Shown: positions 1-9,691, counted from the first letter of the stretch. The stretch is 64,000 nucleotides of DNA from Lachnospira multipara ATCC 19207 (GCF_000424105.1 NZ_AUJG01000001.1:124001-188000); one strand, 5' to 3'. Program-made: numbers and translations. The notes: generated by a model from the sequence alone, not told the origin.

Positions 1-1
1 T

Positions 2-3000
2 AATATTTGGTTTGCTTCTGCTACACAAGGAGTTTTAAAGTTATCTCTAAATCCTTTTGTAGATGTTTGCTCCTCAAAGGATGTAAGTACAGGTACGGTT
101 AATTGTTGTTATGTAGATGGTAAATCTATTTATTTAGCTACAGATACTGGAATTATTACAGTGGATTCTAATGGAAATGTTATTGAAAACGAGAAGTTTG
201 ATATTTTTGATGGCATTAGGGTTAGACACATTTTAAAAGATAGTCATAAGACTTTGTGGGTAAGCTGTAATGGTGATTTAGGTCTTATAGCCATAAAGGA
301 TGATGGAAGCGTTATAAATTATAATTCAGAGGATTCTGGTGTTTTAGGTGAATATTTTAGATTTACTATGGAGCTATCTGATGGGAGAATCCTAGCGGCT
401 TCTGATTTAGGTATTAGTTTTATAGAAGATGGAAGAGTTGTAAAAACCCTTGGAAGTGAAGATGGAATTGAAGTTACCAAAATTCTTTCTGCCTTTGAGG
501 AGGTTACAGGAGATGAGGTTACAGGAGAGCAAGAATCTCGAATTTATATTGGAACAGATGGAGCGGGGGTCTATGAAATTAGAGAGGATACAATAGTTAA
601 TCACATTAGTAGGGAGGATGGACTTGCCTCTCAGATTATATTAAAGATAGTGGATTGCTATGATGGTCGTTTATATGTTACAAGTAATGACATTTATTAT
701 CACAAGAATACAGGGGAGATTAGAAGATTGAATAATTTCCCATATTCGAATAATTATGACATTTACATAGACAAGAATAGAAATGCTTATGTTAGTTCTA
801 GCTGTGGTATGTTTGTAGTTAATGAACAGGATTTATTAGCTAATGAAGAGACTTACACCTATACCCTGCTAGATTATAAACGAGGTCTTGATACAAGTCT
901 TGTTGCTAATTCCTTTAATTATATAAAAAACAACAAATTATATATTTGCTGTAATGATGGAGCTAGGGTTTTAAATTTAGACAGTTATGGAGATTTAGAT
1001 ACACATTTTACCATAACCATAAGTAAACTTAGCCAAGGAGACAATGAGGTTAGATTAGTTAATGGCGTTTACAGTATTCCAGCGGGAGTAGGGCAGATTT
1101 CTATTACCCCTTGTATATTAAATTACACAGTTTCTGATCCTTTAGTTTATGTTGAATTAGAGGGCATTGATGATAGTGGTGCTTATTATAGACAATCATC
1201 CATGGAAACCCTTAATTATGGATTTATTCCTTATGGATTACATAAACTAAGAATTAGGGTGGTTAGTGATTCCCTTGAAACTAGTTATAAAGAGGCGGTT
1301 TTCTTGCTTTATAAAAATGCTAAATTATATGAACGTTTCTATTATAAGGTTTACTTAAGTGTTAATACCTTGATGTTAGTTGCTATTCTTGCCTGGATTC
1401 TTTCAAAGATGGGCAATATGGCAGTTATTAATAGACAATATAATCAGATTCGTGAGGCTAAGGAAGAGGCGGAGCATGCTAATCAGACTAAATCTAGATT
1501 CTTAGCTCAGATGTCTCATGAAATAAGAACTCCAATTAATGCTATTTTGGGAATGGATGAAATGATTTTAAGAGAAAGTAATGAGGCAGATATTAGGGCT
1601 TATGCAGCGGATATTAACACTGCAAGTAATACCTTGTTATCCCTAATCAATGATATTCTAGATTCTTCTAAAATCGATTCTGGAAAAATGGAAATAGCGC
1701 CTATAGAATATGAACTTTCTAGTCTTATTTATGAACTTGTCAATATGATAAGCTGGAAGGCTCAGGCTAAGGATTTAAGCTTTACTGTAGAGGCAGATCC
1801 TAATCTTCCAAAGAAATTATATGGAGATGATGTAAGAATTAGACAAGTAATAACTAATATATTAACTAATGCCGTTAAGTATACAGATACTGGCGGAGTT
1901 TGGTTAAGAGTTAGCGGTAAGAATTTAGGGGATAAGTTAATACTTCACGTTGAGGTTGAAGATACTGGTATTGGTATTGAAGAGGAAAATATATCTAAGC
2001 TTTTTGTGGAATTTGAAAGACTAGACATGGGTAGAAACAGAAACGTAGAGGGCACAGGGCTTGGTATGAATATCACAATAAAGCTACTAGAGTTAATGGG
2101 CTCAAAGCTAGAGGTTAAAAGTATTTATGGCAAGGGTTCTAAATTCTTCTTTGACCTAGAACAGCCAATTGTAGATCACGATCCTATGGGAGATATTAAT
2201 AAAACTAGAGTTATTGATAAGAAGGAGAGTACAGATAAGTTCTTTGTTGCTGAAAATGCCAGTGTTTTAGTGGTAGATGATAATGCCATGAATAGAAAGG
2301 TATTTAAGAGCTTACTTAAGAAAACCAAGATTCAAATTAGTGAGGCTTCTAGCGGTAAGGAATCAATTACAATGGCAAAGGCTTCAGATTATGACATTAT
2401 TTTTATGGATCATATGATGCCAGGCATGGATGGAATCGAGGCAAAAAATCATATAAGAGAGCTTCCTAATTGTCAGAAGACTCCTATATTTGCCTTAACA
2501 GCTAATGCCATGGCAGGAGCTAAGGAAGAGTACTTATCCTTGGGCTTTGATGGTTTTTTATCTAAGCCTATTAGTATTGATAAATTACTAAAGACCTTAG
2601 AGGAATATTTGCCAAAGGATACTATTCATTATCTAACAGAAGAGGAACAAGAAGAAGAGGATATTATTCCAAGGGATAATCTTTCAGAGGAAATGCCAGC
2701 GGTGGAGGGACTTGATTGGGATTATGCCTATTTACATTTGCCAGAAAAAGAGATGCTTATGGAATCTATTGATTCCTTTTATGAGTTAATAGAAACTCAG
2801 GCTAAAAAGCTAGAGGACTTTTTTGATAGGCTCTTGTTAGCAGAGACTACAAGCACTCAGACAGAAAAGACAGACATCAATTTAAATGCCTTTACAGATT
2901 ATAGGATACAGGTTCATGCTATGAAGAGCGCCGCCGCCATTATTGGTATTGTGCCACTTTCAGGTATGGCTAAGATTCTAGAGTTTGCAGCAAAGGATGG

Positions 3001-3331
3001 CAAGTTAAGCATAATTAAAGGTATGCATAAGATTTTCATAGAAGAATGGCTTTCTTATAGGGATAAGTTATCTTTAGTGGCAAACATTAATGAGCTGACA
3101 GGGGAACTAAAAAAAGGAGATTTAGCCATGCTTAATACTATGCTTGATATGTTAAATCAGGCTATGGAAAGTCTTGATATAGATACAGCAGATGAAATTA
3201 TGTCTAAGGTTAAAAATTTTAGTTTTGGGGATGAAGTGGATGCTTTAATGCCAAAGTTGATGGTGGCAGTTAAAGATCTTGATGAGGACGCAGTACAAGA
3301 GATTGCAAAGGAAATGAAAAGCTTCTTGTAG
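2..3331 (+). CDS. Hybrid sensor histidine kinase, 5' end outside window
   Basis: The frame is open from base 2, so the true start lies upstream. Domains in order are propeller blades of the two-component-regulator type (WFAS, GTDGAGVYE), a Y_Y_Y-like beta domain, one membrane segment near nt 1349-1405, and a coiled linker. Then come HisKA (SHEIRTP, phosphoacceptor His at nt 1517-1519), an ATPase domain (NAVKYT, DTGIGI, GTGLGM), a receiver (VLVVDDN, acceptor Asp at nt 2408-2410) and a C-terminal Hpt domain (VHAMKSAA, His at nt 2914-2916). This is a complete intramolecular phosphorelay with an extracytoplasmic sensor. It heads an operon, 11 bp ahead of a response regulator. The ligand cannot be read from the sequence. 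Confidence 0.93.
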   Translation, partial: NIWFASATQGVLKLSLNPFVDVCSSKDVSTGTVNCCYVDGKSIYLATDTGIITVDSNGNVIENEKFDIFDGIRVRHILKDSHKTLWVSCNGDLGLIAIKDDGSVINYNSEDSGVLGEYFRFTMELSDGRILAASDLGISFIEDGRVVKTLGSEDGIEVTKILSAFEEVTGDEVTGEQESRIYIGTDGAGVYEIREDTIVNHISREDGLASQIILKIVDCYDGRLYVTSNDIYYHKNTGEIRRLNNFPYSNNYDIYIDKNRNAYVSSSCGMFVVNEQDLLANEETYTYTLLDYKRGLDTSLVANSFNYIKNNKLYICCNDGARVLNLDSYGDLDTHFTITISKLSQGDNEVRLVNGVYSIPAGVGQISITPCILNYTVSDPLVYVELEGIDDSGAYYRQSSMETLNYGFIPYGLHKLRIRVVSDSLETSYKEAVFLLYKNAKLYERFYYKVYLSVNTLMLVAILAWILSKMGNMAVINRQYNQIREAKEEAEHANQTKSRFLAQMSHEIRTPINAILGMDEMILRESNEADIRAYAADINTASNTLLSLINDILDSSKIDSGKMEIAPIEYELSSLIYELVNMISWKAQAKDLSFTVEADPNLPKKLYGDDVRIRQVITNILTNAVKYTDTGGVWLRVSGKNLGDKLILHVEVEDTGIGIEEENISKLFVEFERLDMGRNRNVEGTGLGMNITIKLLELMGSKLEVKSIYGKGSKFFFDLEQPIVDHDPMGDINKTRVIDKKESTDKFFVAENASVLVVDDNAMNRKVFKSLLKKTKIQISEASSGKESITMAKASDYDIIFMDHMMPGMDGIEAKNHIRELPNCQKTPIFALTANAMAGAKEEYLSLGFDGFLSKPISIDKLLKTLEEYLPKDTIHYLTEEEQEEEDIIPRDNLSEEMPAVEGLDWDYAYLHLPEKEMLMESIDSFYELIETQAKKLEDFFDRLLLAETTSTQTEKTDINLNAFTDYRIQVHAMKSAAAIIGIVPLSGMAKILEFAAKDGKLSIIKGMHKIFIEEWLSYRDKLSLVANINELTGELKKGDLAMLNTMLDMLNQAMESLDIDTADEIMSKVKNFSFGDEVDALMPKLMVAVKDLDEDAVQEIAKEMKSFL

Positions 3332-3342
3332 AAAGGACATTT

Positions 3343-4095
3343 ATGAAGAAAATTTTATTTATTTCAAAGACCAATAATGATTCTAAAAAGTTAAACGATT
3401 ACCTTCAAAAATATTTTAGGATACAGTTATGCCTAGATAATTTTTCTAGCGTGGAGTCCATGCTTACGTTAGTTGAGCCAGATTTTATAATTTGCCTGCT
3501 TCAAGATATGACAGATGATGATATAAGAAAACTAGGAGTAATACCAAAGAATTATCCCCGAATCCCGCTGATGACAGTAGGCTCTGAAGAGAAAATTAAA
3601 AGCTATGAACACATTTGCAAAAACATGCAAAACTATAGGTTTGAAAGAGAAGTTGATGGAGAGCTAATACTTAGAAGTATTTGTAACATTTTAAAAATCA
3701 AGGTAGAAAATGTGCTAAAAGCAGGTACAGATGAAAAAAAGGAGGTATTAATCGTAGATGATGATGCCATGACTCTTCGTTCTATTAAAAAAATGCTAGA
3801 CGATTACTATTCTGTATCTATTGCTAATTCAGGTATGAAGGCTATGACCTCAATTGGAAAAAAGAGACCAGATTTAATTCTCTTAGATTATGAAATGCCG
3901 GTATGCGATGGTAAACAAACTCTTGAAATGATTAAGGCGGATGATGATATTAAGGATATTCCAGTAGTTTTTTTAACAGGTGTTAATGATAGAGAACACA
4001 TAGAGGCGGTTTTAAAGCTTTTGCCTAGTGGTTATTTATTAAAGCCAGTAAGTCAGACAAAGCTAGTATCTACTATAAAAAACATTATTGGATAG
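3343..4095 (+). CDS. Stand-alone response regulator with two receiver-like domains
   Basis: This 250-residue protein has a receiver domain at about 134-250 (VLIVDDDAM, phosphoacceptor Asp182 in LLDYEMP, Thr in FLTG, Lys in LLKP). Residues 1-120 look like a degenerate receiver without the acidic pocket. There is no DNA-binding or enzymatic output domain. It sits 11 bp after the hybrid kinase and 9 bp before the HD-GYP-like gene, so it probably takes phosphate from the kinase's Hpt domain and acts through protein contacts. GAAAGGA precedes the ATG. The role is inferred from domains and neighbours only. Confidence 0.85.
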   Translation: MKKILFISKTNNDSKKLNDYLQKYFRIQLCLDNFSSVESMLTLVEPDFIICLLQDMTDDDIRKLGVIPKNYPRIPLMTVGSEEKIKSYEHICKNMQNYRFEREVDGELILRSICNILKIKVENVLKAGTDEKKEVLIVDDDAMTLRSIKKMLDDYYSVSIANSGMKAMTSIGKKRPDLILLDYEMPVCDGKQTLEMIKADDDIKDIPVVFLTGVNDREHIEAVLKLLPSGYLLKPVSQTKLVSTIKNIIG

Positions 4096-4104
4096 GAGTT
4101 TAGT

Positions 4105-6231
4105 ATGGAGAAAAGGGGCAAAAGAAATAAATATTGGGAACAGGTAAAAATACCTGTGGTTATGATTCTGGTTGCTATTTTCATTAATTTGGGTGGAAAG
4201 CTAGTGGCTCTAAATCTTAATATTCCGCTGTATTTAGATACAGCGGGAACGATTCTTTGTGCCCTTTTATGCGGATATCTTCCAAGTATTTTTGTGGCTC
4301 TAGTTACAAACTTTATCTCTATGGTAATGAATGAAAAATCTATATATTATGATGCAATTAATATCTTAATTGCTCTTTCTACTGTGTTTATAACTAGATC
4401 CGGAATGAAAAAAAGCATTAAAAGTCACATGGTATTAATTGCTACGTATACTTTCTTAGGGGGTATTTGTGGTGGACTTATCAGCATTTTCCTAAATAAT
4501 ATGTCAGTTAACGTTTACAATAGCTTTATTATTAATTATTTCCAGAGCAAGGGCATGCCTTTTGAAACAGGTTGGTATATTTCAAATCTTTTTTATGAGC
4601 TTATTGATAAGACCATTTCTTTTTCTATAGTGTTACTAATATTTAATTTAGTGCCTCAAAGACTTTATTATAAATTTGCTTTATGTCTGTGGCTTCAAAG
4701 ACCGATGCCATTACAACCTATTATCGATTACGAGAAGACTAAGATGTTTAAGTCTACTATTAGAAAAAAAACTGTATCAGTAATTATCTTATTCTCTACC
4801 TTTATAGCTATTGTTTCTGTATTTATTTATATGACTTTGTTTGAGGGCTATTTAGTTAATAATAATACAGAATTAGCAATTAATACTAGTAAAGTTGCTT
4901 CACTTTTAATAGATGGAGATAAGGTAGAGGACTATCTTGATAGTATTTCAAAGGATAACGATTATTATCGTACAGAGGAGGATTTAATTAGTCTTATTGA
5001 TAATACTAGTAATTGCAAATATATTTATGTATATCAGTTCAAATCCGATGGCTGTCATGTAGTTTTTGATTTAGATAGTCAGACAGAAACCACTCAAACT
5101 CTAGGCTCAGTTGTTACCTTTGACCCGAATTTTTTACCAAATATCAATGACTTTTTAAATGGTGATGAGATTGAGCCCGTATTATCTAAGGTAAGTGGGA
5201 ACTACACTATTACAGCTTATAGTCCAATTTATGATTCTAATGGAAAATGTGTTAGCTACGTAGCAGTAGACATAGTACTTGAAAATTATCCAAAACAAAT
5301 CATGATTTACTTTAGTAGGTATTTAAGCGTGTTCATTGGAATTGTTATATTCTTTATTAGTTTTGGTATATGGATTTCAAATTATAATATTGTCATTCCT
5401 ATTGACTCTATGACCTTAAGACTTAATTCCTTTGAATATAAGGATGAATATGACAGACAACAAAATGTGGAGAAGTTTAAGAAACTAGACATTAAAACTG
5501 GGGATGAAATTCAGGGCTTATATGAAAACATTCTTTCTCTTGCTAAGGAAAATGCTAAGTATTCTATGGAAAATAAAATGAAAATGGAAAATATTGAGCT
5601 AGCTAAAGAAAACATGGCTATCATATTGACTACCATTATAAAGTATCGTAATTATTCTTCCGTGGAAAGAGTTGAAACAAGAAAGAGATATGTGGAAATC
5701 GTACTTAATAAAATGCTAGAATTAGGTTACTATAAGGATATTTTAAATAAGAGTCTTGTTAATGATATTGTTATATGTTCTCCTTACTTTAATATAGGTA
5801 AAATCGGGATTCCAGAGGATATCTTATCTAAGGAGGGAAATTTAAGCCAGTTAGAAGAAGAGTTTATAAAAACTCATACAGTAATTGGCTATAATATTAT
5901 GTCAGAGATTATGGAAAAATTACCAGATGCCAGCTTTTTGGCAGAGGCTAAAAATATTACTCATTATCATCATGAAAACTGGGATGGTAGTGGCTATCCA
6001 GATGGTTTAAAGGCAGAAAAGATTCCTATTTCTGCTAGAGTTATGGCAGTAGCAATTTATTATGATAAGTTAATTATTGGACATGAATCAGAGGATTTAG
6101 AATTCCATAAGGCTTTTTTTGAATTAAATAGACAGGCTTCACATATGTTTGATCCTTTAGTTGTAGATGCTTTTATTCAGGCTAAGGAGGATATAATTCA
6201 AGTATCAAAGGAAAGCGTAGATAAAACATAA
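4105..6231 (+). CDS. Membrane protein with extracellular sensor and degenerate HD-GYP domain
   Basis: This 708-residue protein opens with about six membrane segments (residues 15-195). A further membrane segment near 225-245, an extracytoplasmic sensor-like region (about 250-400) and another membrane segment near 410 follow, and the C-terminal domain is HD-GYP-like. The second half of the HD-GYP signature is clear (HHENWDGSGYP near residue 621, HTVIG upstream). The HD metal-ligand pair is missing: where the family has HDIGKIGIP this protein reads FNIGKIGIP near residue 560. Catalytic c-di-GMP hydrolysis is therefore doubtful, and a binding or scaffold role is possible. It is the third gene of the signalling operon. 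Confidence 0.82.
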   Translation: MEKRGKRNKYWEQVKIPVVMILVAIFINLGGKLVALNLNIPLYLDTAGTILCALLCGYLPSIFVALVTNFISMVMNEKSIYYDAINILIALSTVFITRSGMKKSIKSHMVLIATYTFLGGICGGLISIFLNNMSVNVYNSFIINYFQSKGMPFETGWYISNLFYELIDKTISFSIVLLIFNLVPQRLYYKFALCLWLQRPMPLQPIIDYEKTKMFKSTIRKKTVSVIILFSTFIAIVSVFIYMTLFEGYLVNNNTELAINTSKVASLLIDGDKVEDYLDSISKDNDYYRTEEDLISLIDNTSNCKYIYVYQFKSDGCHVVFDLDSQTETTQTLGSVVTFDPNFLPNINDFLNGDEIEPVLSKVSGNYTITAYSPIYDSNGKCVSYVAVDIVLENYPKQIMIYFSRYLSVFIGIVIFFISFGIWISNYNIVIPIDSMTLRLNSFEYKDEYDRQQNVEKFKKLDIKTGDEIQGLYENILSLAKENAKYSMENKMKMENIELAKENMAIILTTIIKYRNYSSVERVETRKRYVEIVLNKMLELGYYKDILNKSLVNDIVICSPYFNIGKIGIPEDILSKEGNLSQLEEEFIKTHTVIGYNIMSEIMEKLPDASFLAEAKNITHYHHENWDGSGYPDGLKAEKIPISARVMAVAIYYDKLIIGHESEDLEFHKAFFELNRQASHMFDPLVVDAFIQAKEDIIQVSKESVDKT

Positions 6232-6307
6232 TGCTCTTCTTTTGCATATTTTGATGTGTTAGAATGAAGTTTGAAAGAATAGTAGAAATCCTTAAGGAGG
6301 ACTTTTT

Positions 6308-7438
6308 TTGAAAAATATAATTATTGTGGGTTCTGGTTGGAGAGCATTTTTTTACTACAGAGTAATTAAGGCTTTGCCAGAGAAGTTTAATTTTCTTGCA
6401 ATGCTTACAAGGTCAGAAGAGACAGCGAGCAGACTATCAAAGGAGCATGGCATTAAGGTTACAACTTCTAAAGAGGAGTGTATAAAGCTTTCTCCTGATT
6501 TAGTAGTGGTTGCAAGCTCTAAATCAAATATTGTAGAAACCGCTATGGAGTGGGCAGGACTAGGCTTTGAGGTATTAATGGAGACACCAGCTGGAATTAA
6601 TGAAGAGCAGTTTAGTGCCTTAATAGATTTTCCTTTTAAGGATAAGATTCAGGTAGCGGAGCAGTATCATAGATATCCAAGATTTCAGGCTATGAAAAAA
6701 CTATTAGATAGACATATAATCGGGGATTTAATCGATATGTATTTCTCTTTTTGTCACGATTATCATGGAGTTAGCATGATCAGATTTTTTATGGGAGATT
6801 TAAAAAATGTAAAAATAATTTCTTCTGTTAGCTACCCTTTTAAGATGCTAGAAACAGGAGCAAGAGCAGGCATAACCTACGCAGGTGACTTAAAGGAATA
6901 TAAAAGAAACATCACTATTCTAGAACTTGAAAAAAATCGACATGTAATCTACGACTTTAGTGGTGTTCAATATCACACAGAAATTAAGTCATCTAGAGTA
7001 AGTATTCAGGGTAATTTAGGTGAAATGCTAGATGATAGATTCTCTTATGCAAGGGAAATTGCTAAGGGAGAGAAGCTAGATTCTAAGGATGTAGATTCTA
7101 AGGAGTTAGATTCTAAGGAGTTAGATTCTAAGAAGGTAAAATATAGCTTAAGCTCATCTATTTCTTCAGGTGCAATTGGTAAGGATAGTCTTTATGACTA
7201 TAGCCCAGAGGGAAAACATAAATTTTCCTATGAAAGCGATAATCTAGTCTATCATTATGATGACAATAAGGATTTAGTTTCCATTAGTTTTAAGGGAGAA
7301 GAGCTTTGGACTAACGATTATTTATCTTGTGGTTTTAATAATGATGAAATTGGAATCGCAGATTTCTTATCTGGCAAGGCAAAATATAGCGTGGACCAGG
7401 CAGTAGAAGATGCAAGACTTGCAAATGAATTTGCATAA
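6308..7438 (+). CDS. Gfo/Idh/MocA-family oxidoreductase-like protein, atypical
   Basis: The N-terminal Rossmann fold (IIIVGSGWRAFFYY) and overall layout match Gfo/Idh/MocA sugar or inositol dehydrogenases. A TTG start at 6308 is chosen because AAGGAGG lies seven bases upstream and the dinucleotide-binding strand begins at once. The family EKP motif, whose Lys is catalytic, is replaced by ETP (VLMETPAG), so activity is uncertain. Near residues 257-276 are four tandem five-residue units of the LDSKE type, encoded by a 15-bp DNA repeat. The substrate is unknown. Downstream lie a dispersed repeat and a terminator-like hairpin. Confidence 0.75.
   Translation: MKNIIIVGSGWRAFFYYRVIKALPEKFNFLAMLTRSEETASRLSKEHGIKVTTSKEECIKLSPDLVVVASSKSNIVETAMEWAGLGFEVLMETPAGINEEQFSALIDFPFKDKIQVAEQYHRYPRFQAMKKLLDRHIIGDLIDMYFSFCHDYHGVSMIRFFMGDLKNVKIISSVSYPFKMLETGARAGITYAGDLKEYKRNITILELEKNRHVIYDFSGVQYHTEIKSSRVSIQGNLGEMLDDRFSYAREIAKGEKLDSKDVDSKELDSKELDSKKVKYSLSSSISSGAIGKDSLYDYSPEGKHKFSYESDNLVYHYDDNKDLVSISFKGEELWTNDYLSCGFNNDEIGIADFLSGKAKYSVDQAVEDARLANEFA
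7076..7135 (+). repeat. Four tandem 15-bp units inside the oxidoreductase gene
   Basis: Four contiguous 15-bp units differ at one to three positions and encode LDSKD, VDSKE, LDSKE, LDSKK in frame. Slippage of whole units would keep the frame and change the loop length. Confidence 0.9.
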
Positions 7439-7447
7439 TCAAAGTGA

Positions 7448-7503
7448 TGCGCATCCTCGCGGAGCGTTTAACTCAGTTGGGGTACAGCTCCGACTGAGTT
7501 AAA
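7448..7503 (+). repeat. Dispersed repeat module B, copy 1
   Basis: The first 30 bp (TGCGCATCCTCGCGGAGCGT and 10 more) are identical to 21471-21500. They are followed by a 13-bp-stem hairpin ending ACTGAGTT. Two differences from copy 2 fall in the 5' arm and both turn Watson-Crick pairs into G-U wobbles in the plus-strand RNA, so the fold is kept. The module is GC-rich against AT-rich surroundings and sits between convergent genes. Confidence 0.85.
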
Positions 7504-7507
7504 AAAA

Positions 7508-7566
7508 GGGTCAGGTTAAAAGAAATTCCAAATTGGAAGTCTAATAACTTGACCCATTAATTTTTG
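7508..7566 (+). terminator. Terminator-like hairpin after the oxidoreductase
   Basis: The arms GGGTCAGGTTA (7508-7518) and TAACTTGACCC (7545-7555) pair with one G-U wobble, with an inner TTCCA/TGGAA helix, and are followed by ATTAATTTTT. This fits rho-independent termination of the plus-strand gene. Confidence 0.6.
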
Positions 7567-7613
7567 GTTATTATTAAGTTTTATTTTTAAAAAATAATTT
7601 TTTATTTATCAAT

Positions 7614-8210
7614 CTATGCAACTCCAGTAGTGCTAGCCTCTGTTTCTTCAGTACTATCCTCTTCCTTAATGCTTGAAGCACTGACGCTTAAGATGATAGC
7701 TTCTGGGTTTGTGTGTACTGTAAGTTTAGGATTCTTGCAAATATCAAGATCCTTAACCTTAAGGACTTCACCGAACTTAAGCTTTGAAGCATCAATTGTG
7801 ATCTTATCTACTAAATCAGCAGGTAGAGCACTGTAAGAAACTTCTGTTAAATCTTCCTGAAGTACGCCAGATTGTACTTTATCTCTGTTTTCAATAACTA
7901 TTTCTGCTACGGACTTAACAACTTCGTCCTTTAAAAGTTCCTGTAATGAAATCTCATTAATTACACCCTTGAAAGGATCGTAGTCGATAGATTTAATTAG
8001 AGCAAGGTGCTTCTCACCATCAATATCAAGTGTTACTTTAGAACCCTTGTTATTAGTTCTTAAGAATTTAGCTAACTCTAATTTATCCACTTTAAATAAA
8101 AGTGAGTCTTTTATCTCTTTTCCAAAAAGGCTTCCTACTACAAAACCTTCACGTCTAAGCTTTTTAGCTTTGTCGGCGATATCTCTGCGTTGTGTTTTTA
8201 AAGTATCCAT
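7614..8210 (-). CDS. rplY: Large ribosomal subunit protein bL25, Ctc type
   Basis: The 198-residue protein has the N-terminal 5S-rRNA-binding bL25 domain (KAKKLRREGFVVGSLFG, then the family's beta-barrel pattern) and the C-terminal TL5/Ctc domain (EVVKSVAEI, KFGEVLKVKDL), ending in an acidic Glu/Thr-rich tail. The ATG at 8210 is preferred over the longer frame (8261) because GGAGGT lies nine bases upstream and bL25 proteins begin this way. A TATAAT element on the minus strand at 8331-8336 is the likely -10. It is expressed alone, converging on the upstream plus-strand gene. Ctc-type members are often stress-linked in Firmicutes. Confidence 0.93.
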   Translation of the reverse strand: MDTLKTQRRDIADKAKKLRREGFVVGSLFGKEIKDSLLFKVDKLELAKFLRTNNKGSKVTLDIDGEKHLALIKSIDYDPFKGVINEISLQELLKDEVVKSVAEIVIENRDKVQSGVLQEDLTEVSYSALPADLVDKITIDASKLKFGEVLKVKDLDICKNPKLTVHTNPEAIILSVSASSIKEEDSTEETEASTTGVA

Positions 8211-8534
8211 TTGTCTTTTACCTCCAAAAACTCCTCGCTTAGCAGCCTTCAAATTCCGCAAAAAAGAATTAGGTATTGTTAAGTGATATTTTTTATTATT
8301 TAGTTTTAGTAAAACGTCTTACTGGTTCACATTATACACCCATGTTTTTTCTTTTGGCACGAATACATTAAAAACTTTATACTTTTTTTATAATTGAACT
8401 TAGCAAAGGGGATTGGGAATGTCCGTTTTAGGTTAAATTCTAGCTTTCACTATATTTAAAATTCTCATGTATTAGGTTAGAATATATGGGAGGAATCTAG
8501 TGTTTATGCTAGATATTAACTTAGGGAGAGTTTT
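8211..8534. other. Intergenic region between bL25 and nuclease
   Basis: This divergent spacer holds the bL25 leader, a minus-strand TATAAT at 8331-8336 without a good -35, and on the plus strand a TAGAAT near 8480 that may serve the nuclease gene. Nothing else is recognisable. Confidence 0.5.
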
Positions 8535-9668
8535 ATGAAAAAGAAAAATTTACTAGTTTTATTATGGCTATCTTTATTGCTTTTATTTACACCTGCTTGT
8601 CAGGCAAGCAATAGTGTGGATGGTCAAACAACAAGTTCTAGTCAGATTAGTTCTGAAAATGTATCTGATAGCACAAGTGAAGAAATCTTAAGTTCTGGGG
8701 AGAACATACAGGATAATTCTTCTTATGCTACAGGGCTTGATGCCTTTGATTTGGCAAATGTACCGGCTTATTCAGGTAGTCCTTATTGTGAGATTAACGG
8801 CAATTGTCCATTTTTTACAAATGAAGAAATGACTGCAGAGTGCTTTGAAAGTTACGGAGAGCTTGATAGCCTCGGAAGATGTCAGACTTGTATAGCATCA
8901 ATTGGCACAGATTTAATGCCAACTGAGAAGCGTGGCAACATTGGTAACGTGCATCCAACAGGCTGGCACTTGGTTAAGTATGCTGGAATTGATGGTAATT
9001 ACTTATATAATAGATGCCACCTCATCGGCTATCAGCTTACTGGTGAAAATGCAAACACAAGAAATCTAATTACAGGCACTCGTTATTTAAATGTGGACGG
9101 GATGCTCACCTTTGAAAATAAAACTGCAGACTATATTGAGTCTACAGGTAATCATGTAATGTATCGAGTAACACCTATATTTGAAGGGGATAACCTTCTT
9201 GCCTCTGGTGTGCTTATGGAGGCTAAGTCTGTGGAAGATTCAGGCGCAGGCCTTAGTTTTTGCGTATTTTGCTATAACGTGCAACCAGGCATAACAATAG
9301 ATTATGCAACTGGTGATTCTAGTGGCCCAGAGTTTACGGGGAGTGGTTCTAGTAACTCAGGCAGCAGCTCTAGTAGTTCTAGTAACTCTAGTAGCGGCTC
9401 TAGTAGTTCTGGTAGCTCTAGTTCAAAATCAGCAGGCAGCACATATAATAGTTCAGGCAGTTCCTCAAGCTCAGCTTCTTCTGGGGCTGTGGCAGCAGGA
9501 TCAAGTCCCTCAAGCTCGTATGTACTAAATACAAATACTAAGAAGTTCCACCGTCCAAGTTGTGGTTCAGTAAGTACAATTAAAGATTCAAACCGCCAAG
9601 ATTATACAGGTCAAAGACAAGATTTGATAAATCAAGGCTATGAACCATGTAAGAAGTGCAATCCGTAA
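8535..9668 (+). CDS. Secreted DNA/RNA non-specific endonuclease, EndA-like
   Basis: Residues 1-24 form a signal peptide ending at a possible lipobox (FTPAC). A nuclease domain of the DNA/RNA non-specific (beta-beta-alpha metal) type covers about 70-255. The DRGH-like site reads NRCHLIGYQL and the metal-ligand segment is NTRNLITGTRYLN. A Ser/Gly linker (about 260-330) follows, then a C-terminal Cys-rich module (KKFHRPSCGSV, GYEPCKKCNP) common at the ends of extracellular Firmicute proteins. The likely role is extracellular nucleic-acid degradation or nutrient scavenging. RBS GGGAG precedes the ATG. It appears monocistronic. Confidence 0.82.
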   Translation: MKKKNLLVLLWLSLLLLFTPACQASNSVDGQTTSSSQISSENVSDSTSEEILSSGENIQDNSSYATGLDAFDLANVPAYSGSPYCEINGNCPFFTNEEMTAECFESYGELDSLGRCQTCIASIGTDLMPTEKRGNIGNVHPTGWHLVKYAGIDGNYLYNRCHLIGYQLTGENANTRNLITGTRYLNVDGMLTFENKTADYIESTGNHVMYRVTPIFEGDNLLASGVLMEAKSVEDSGAGLSFCVFCYNVQPGITIDYATGDSSGPEFTGSGSSNSGSSSSSSSNSSSGSSSSGSSSSKSAGSTYNSSGSSSSSASSGAVAAGSSPSSSYVLNTNTKKFHRPSCGSVSTIKDSNRQDYTGQRQDLINQGYEPCKKCNP

Positions 9669-9691
9669 AGAATTCATTTATACCATATTTT

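Noticed and set aside
9304-9528. ORF inside the Ser-rich linker of the nuclease gene
   Set aside because: It is an alternative-frame artefact of the low-complexity Ser codons, with no RBS.
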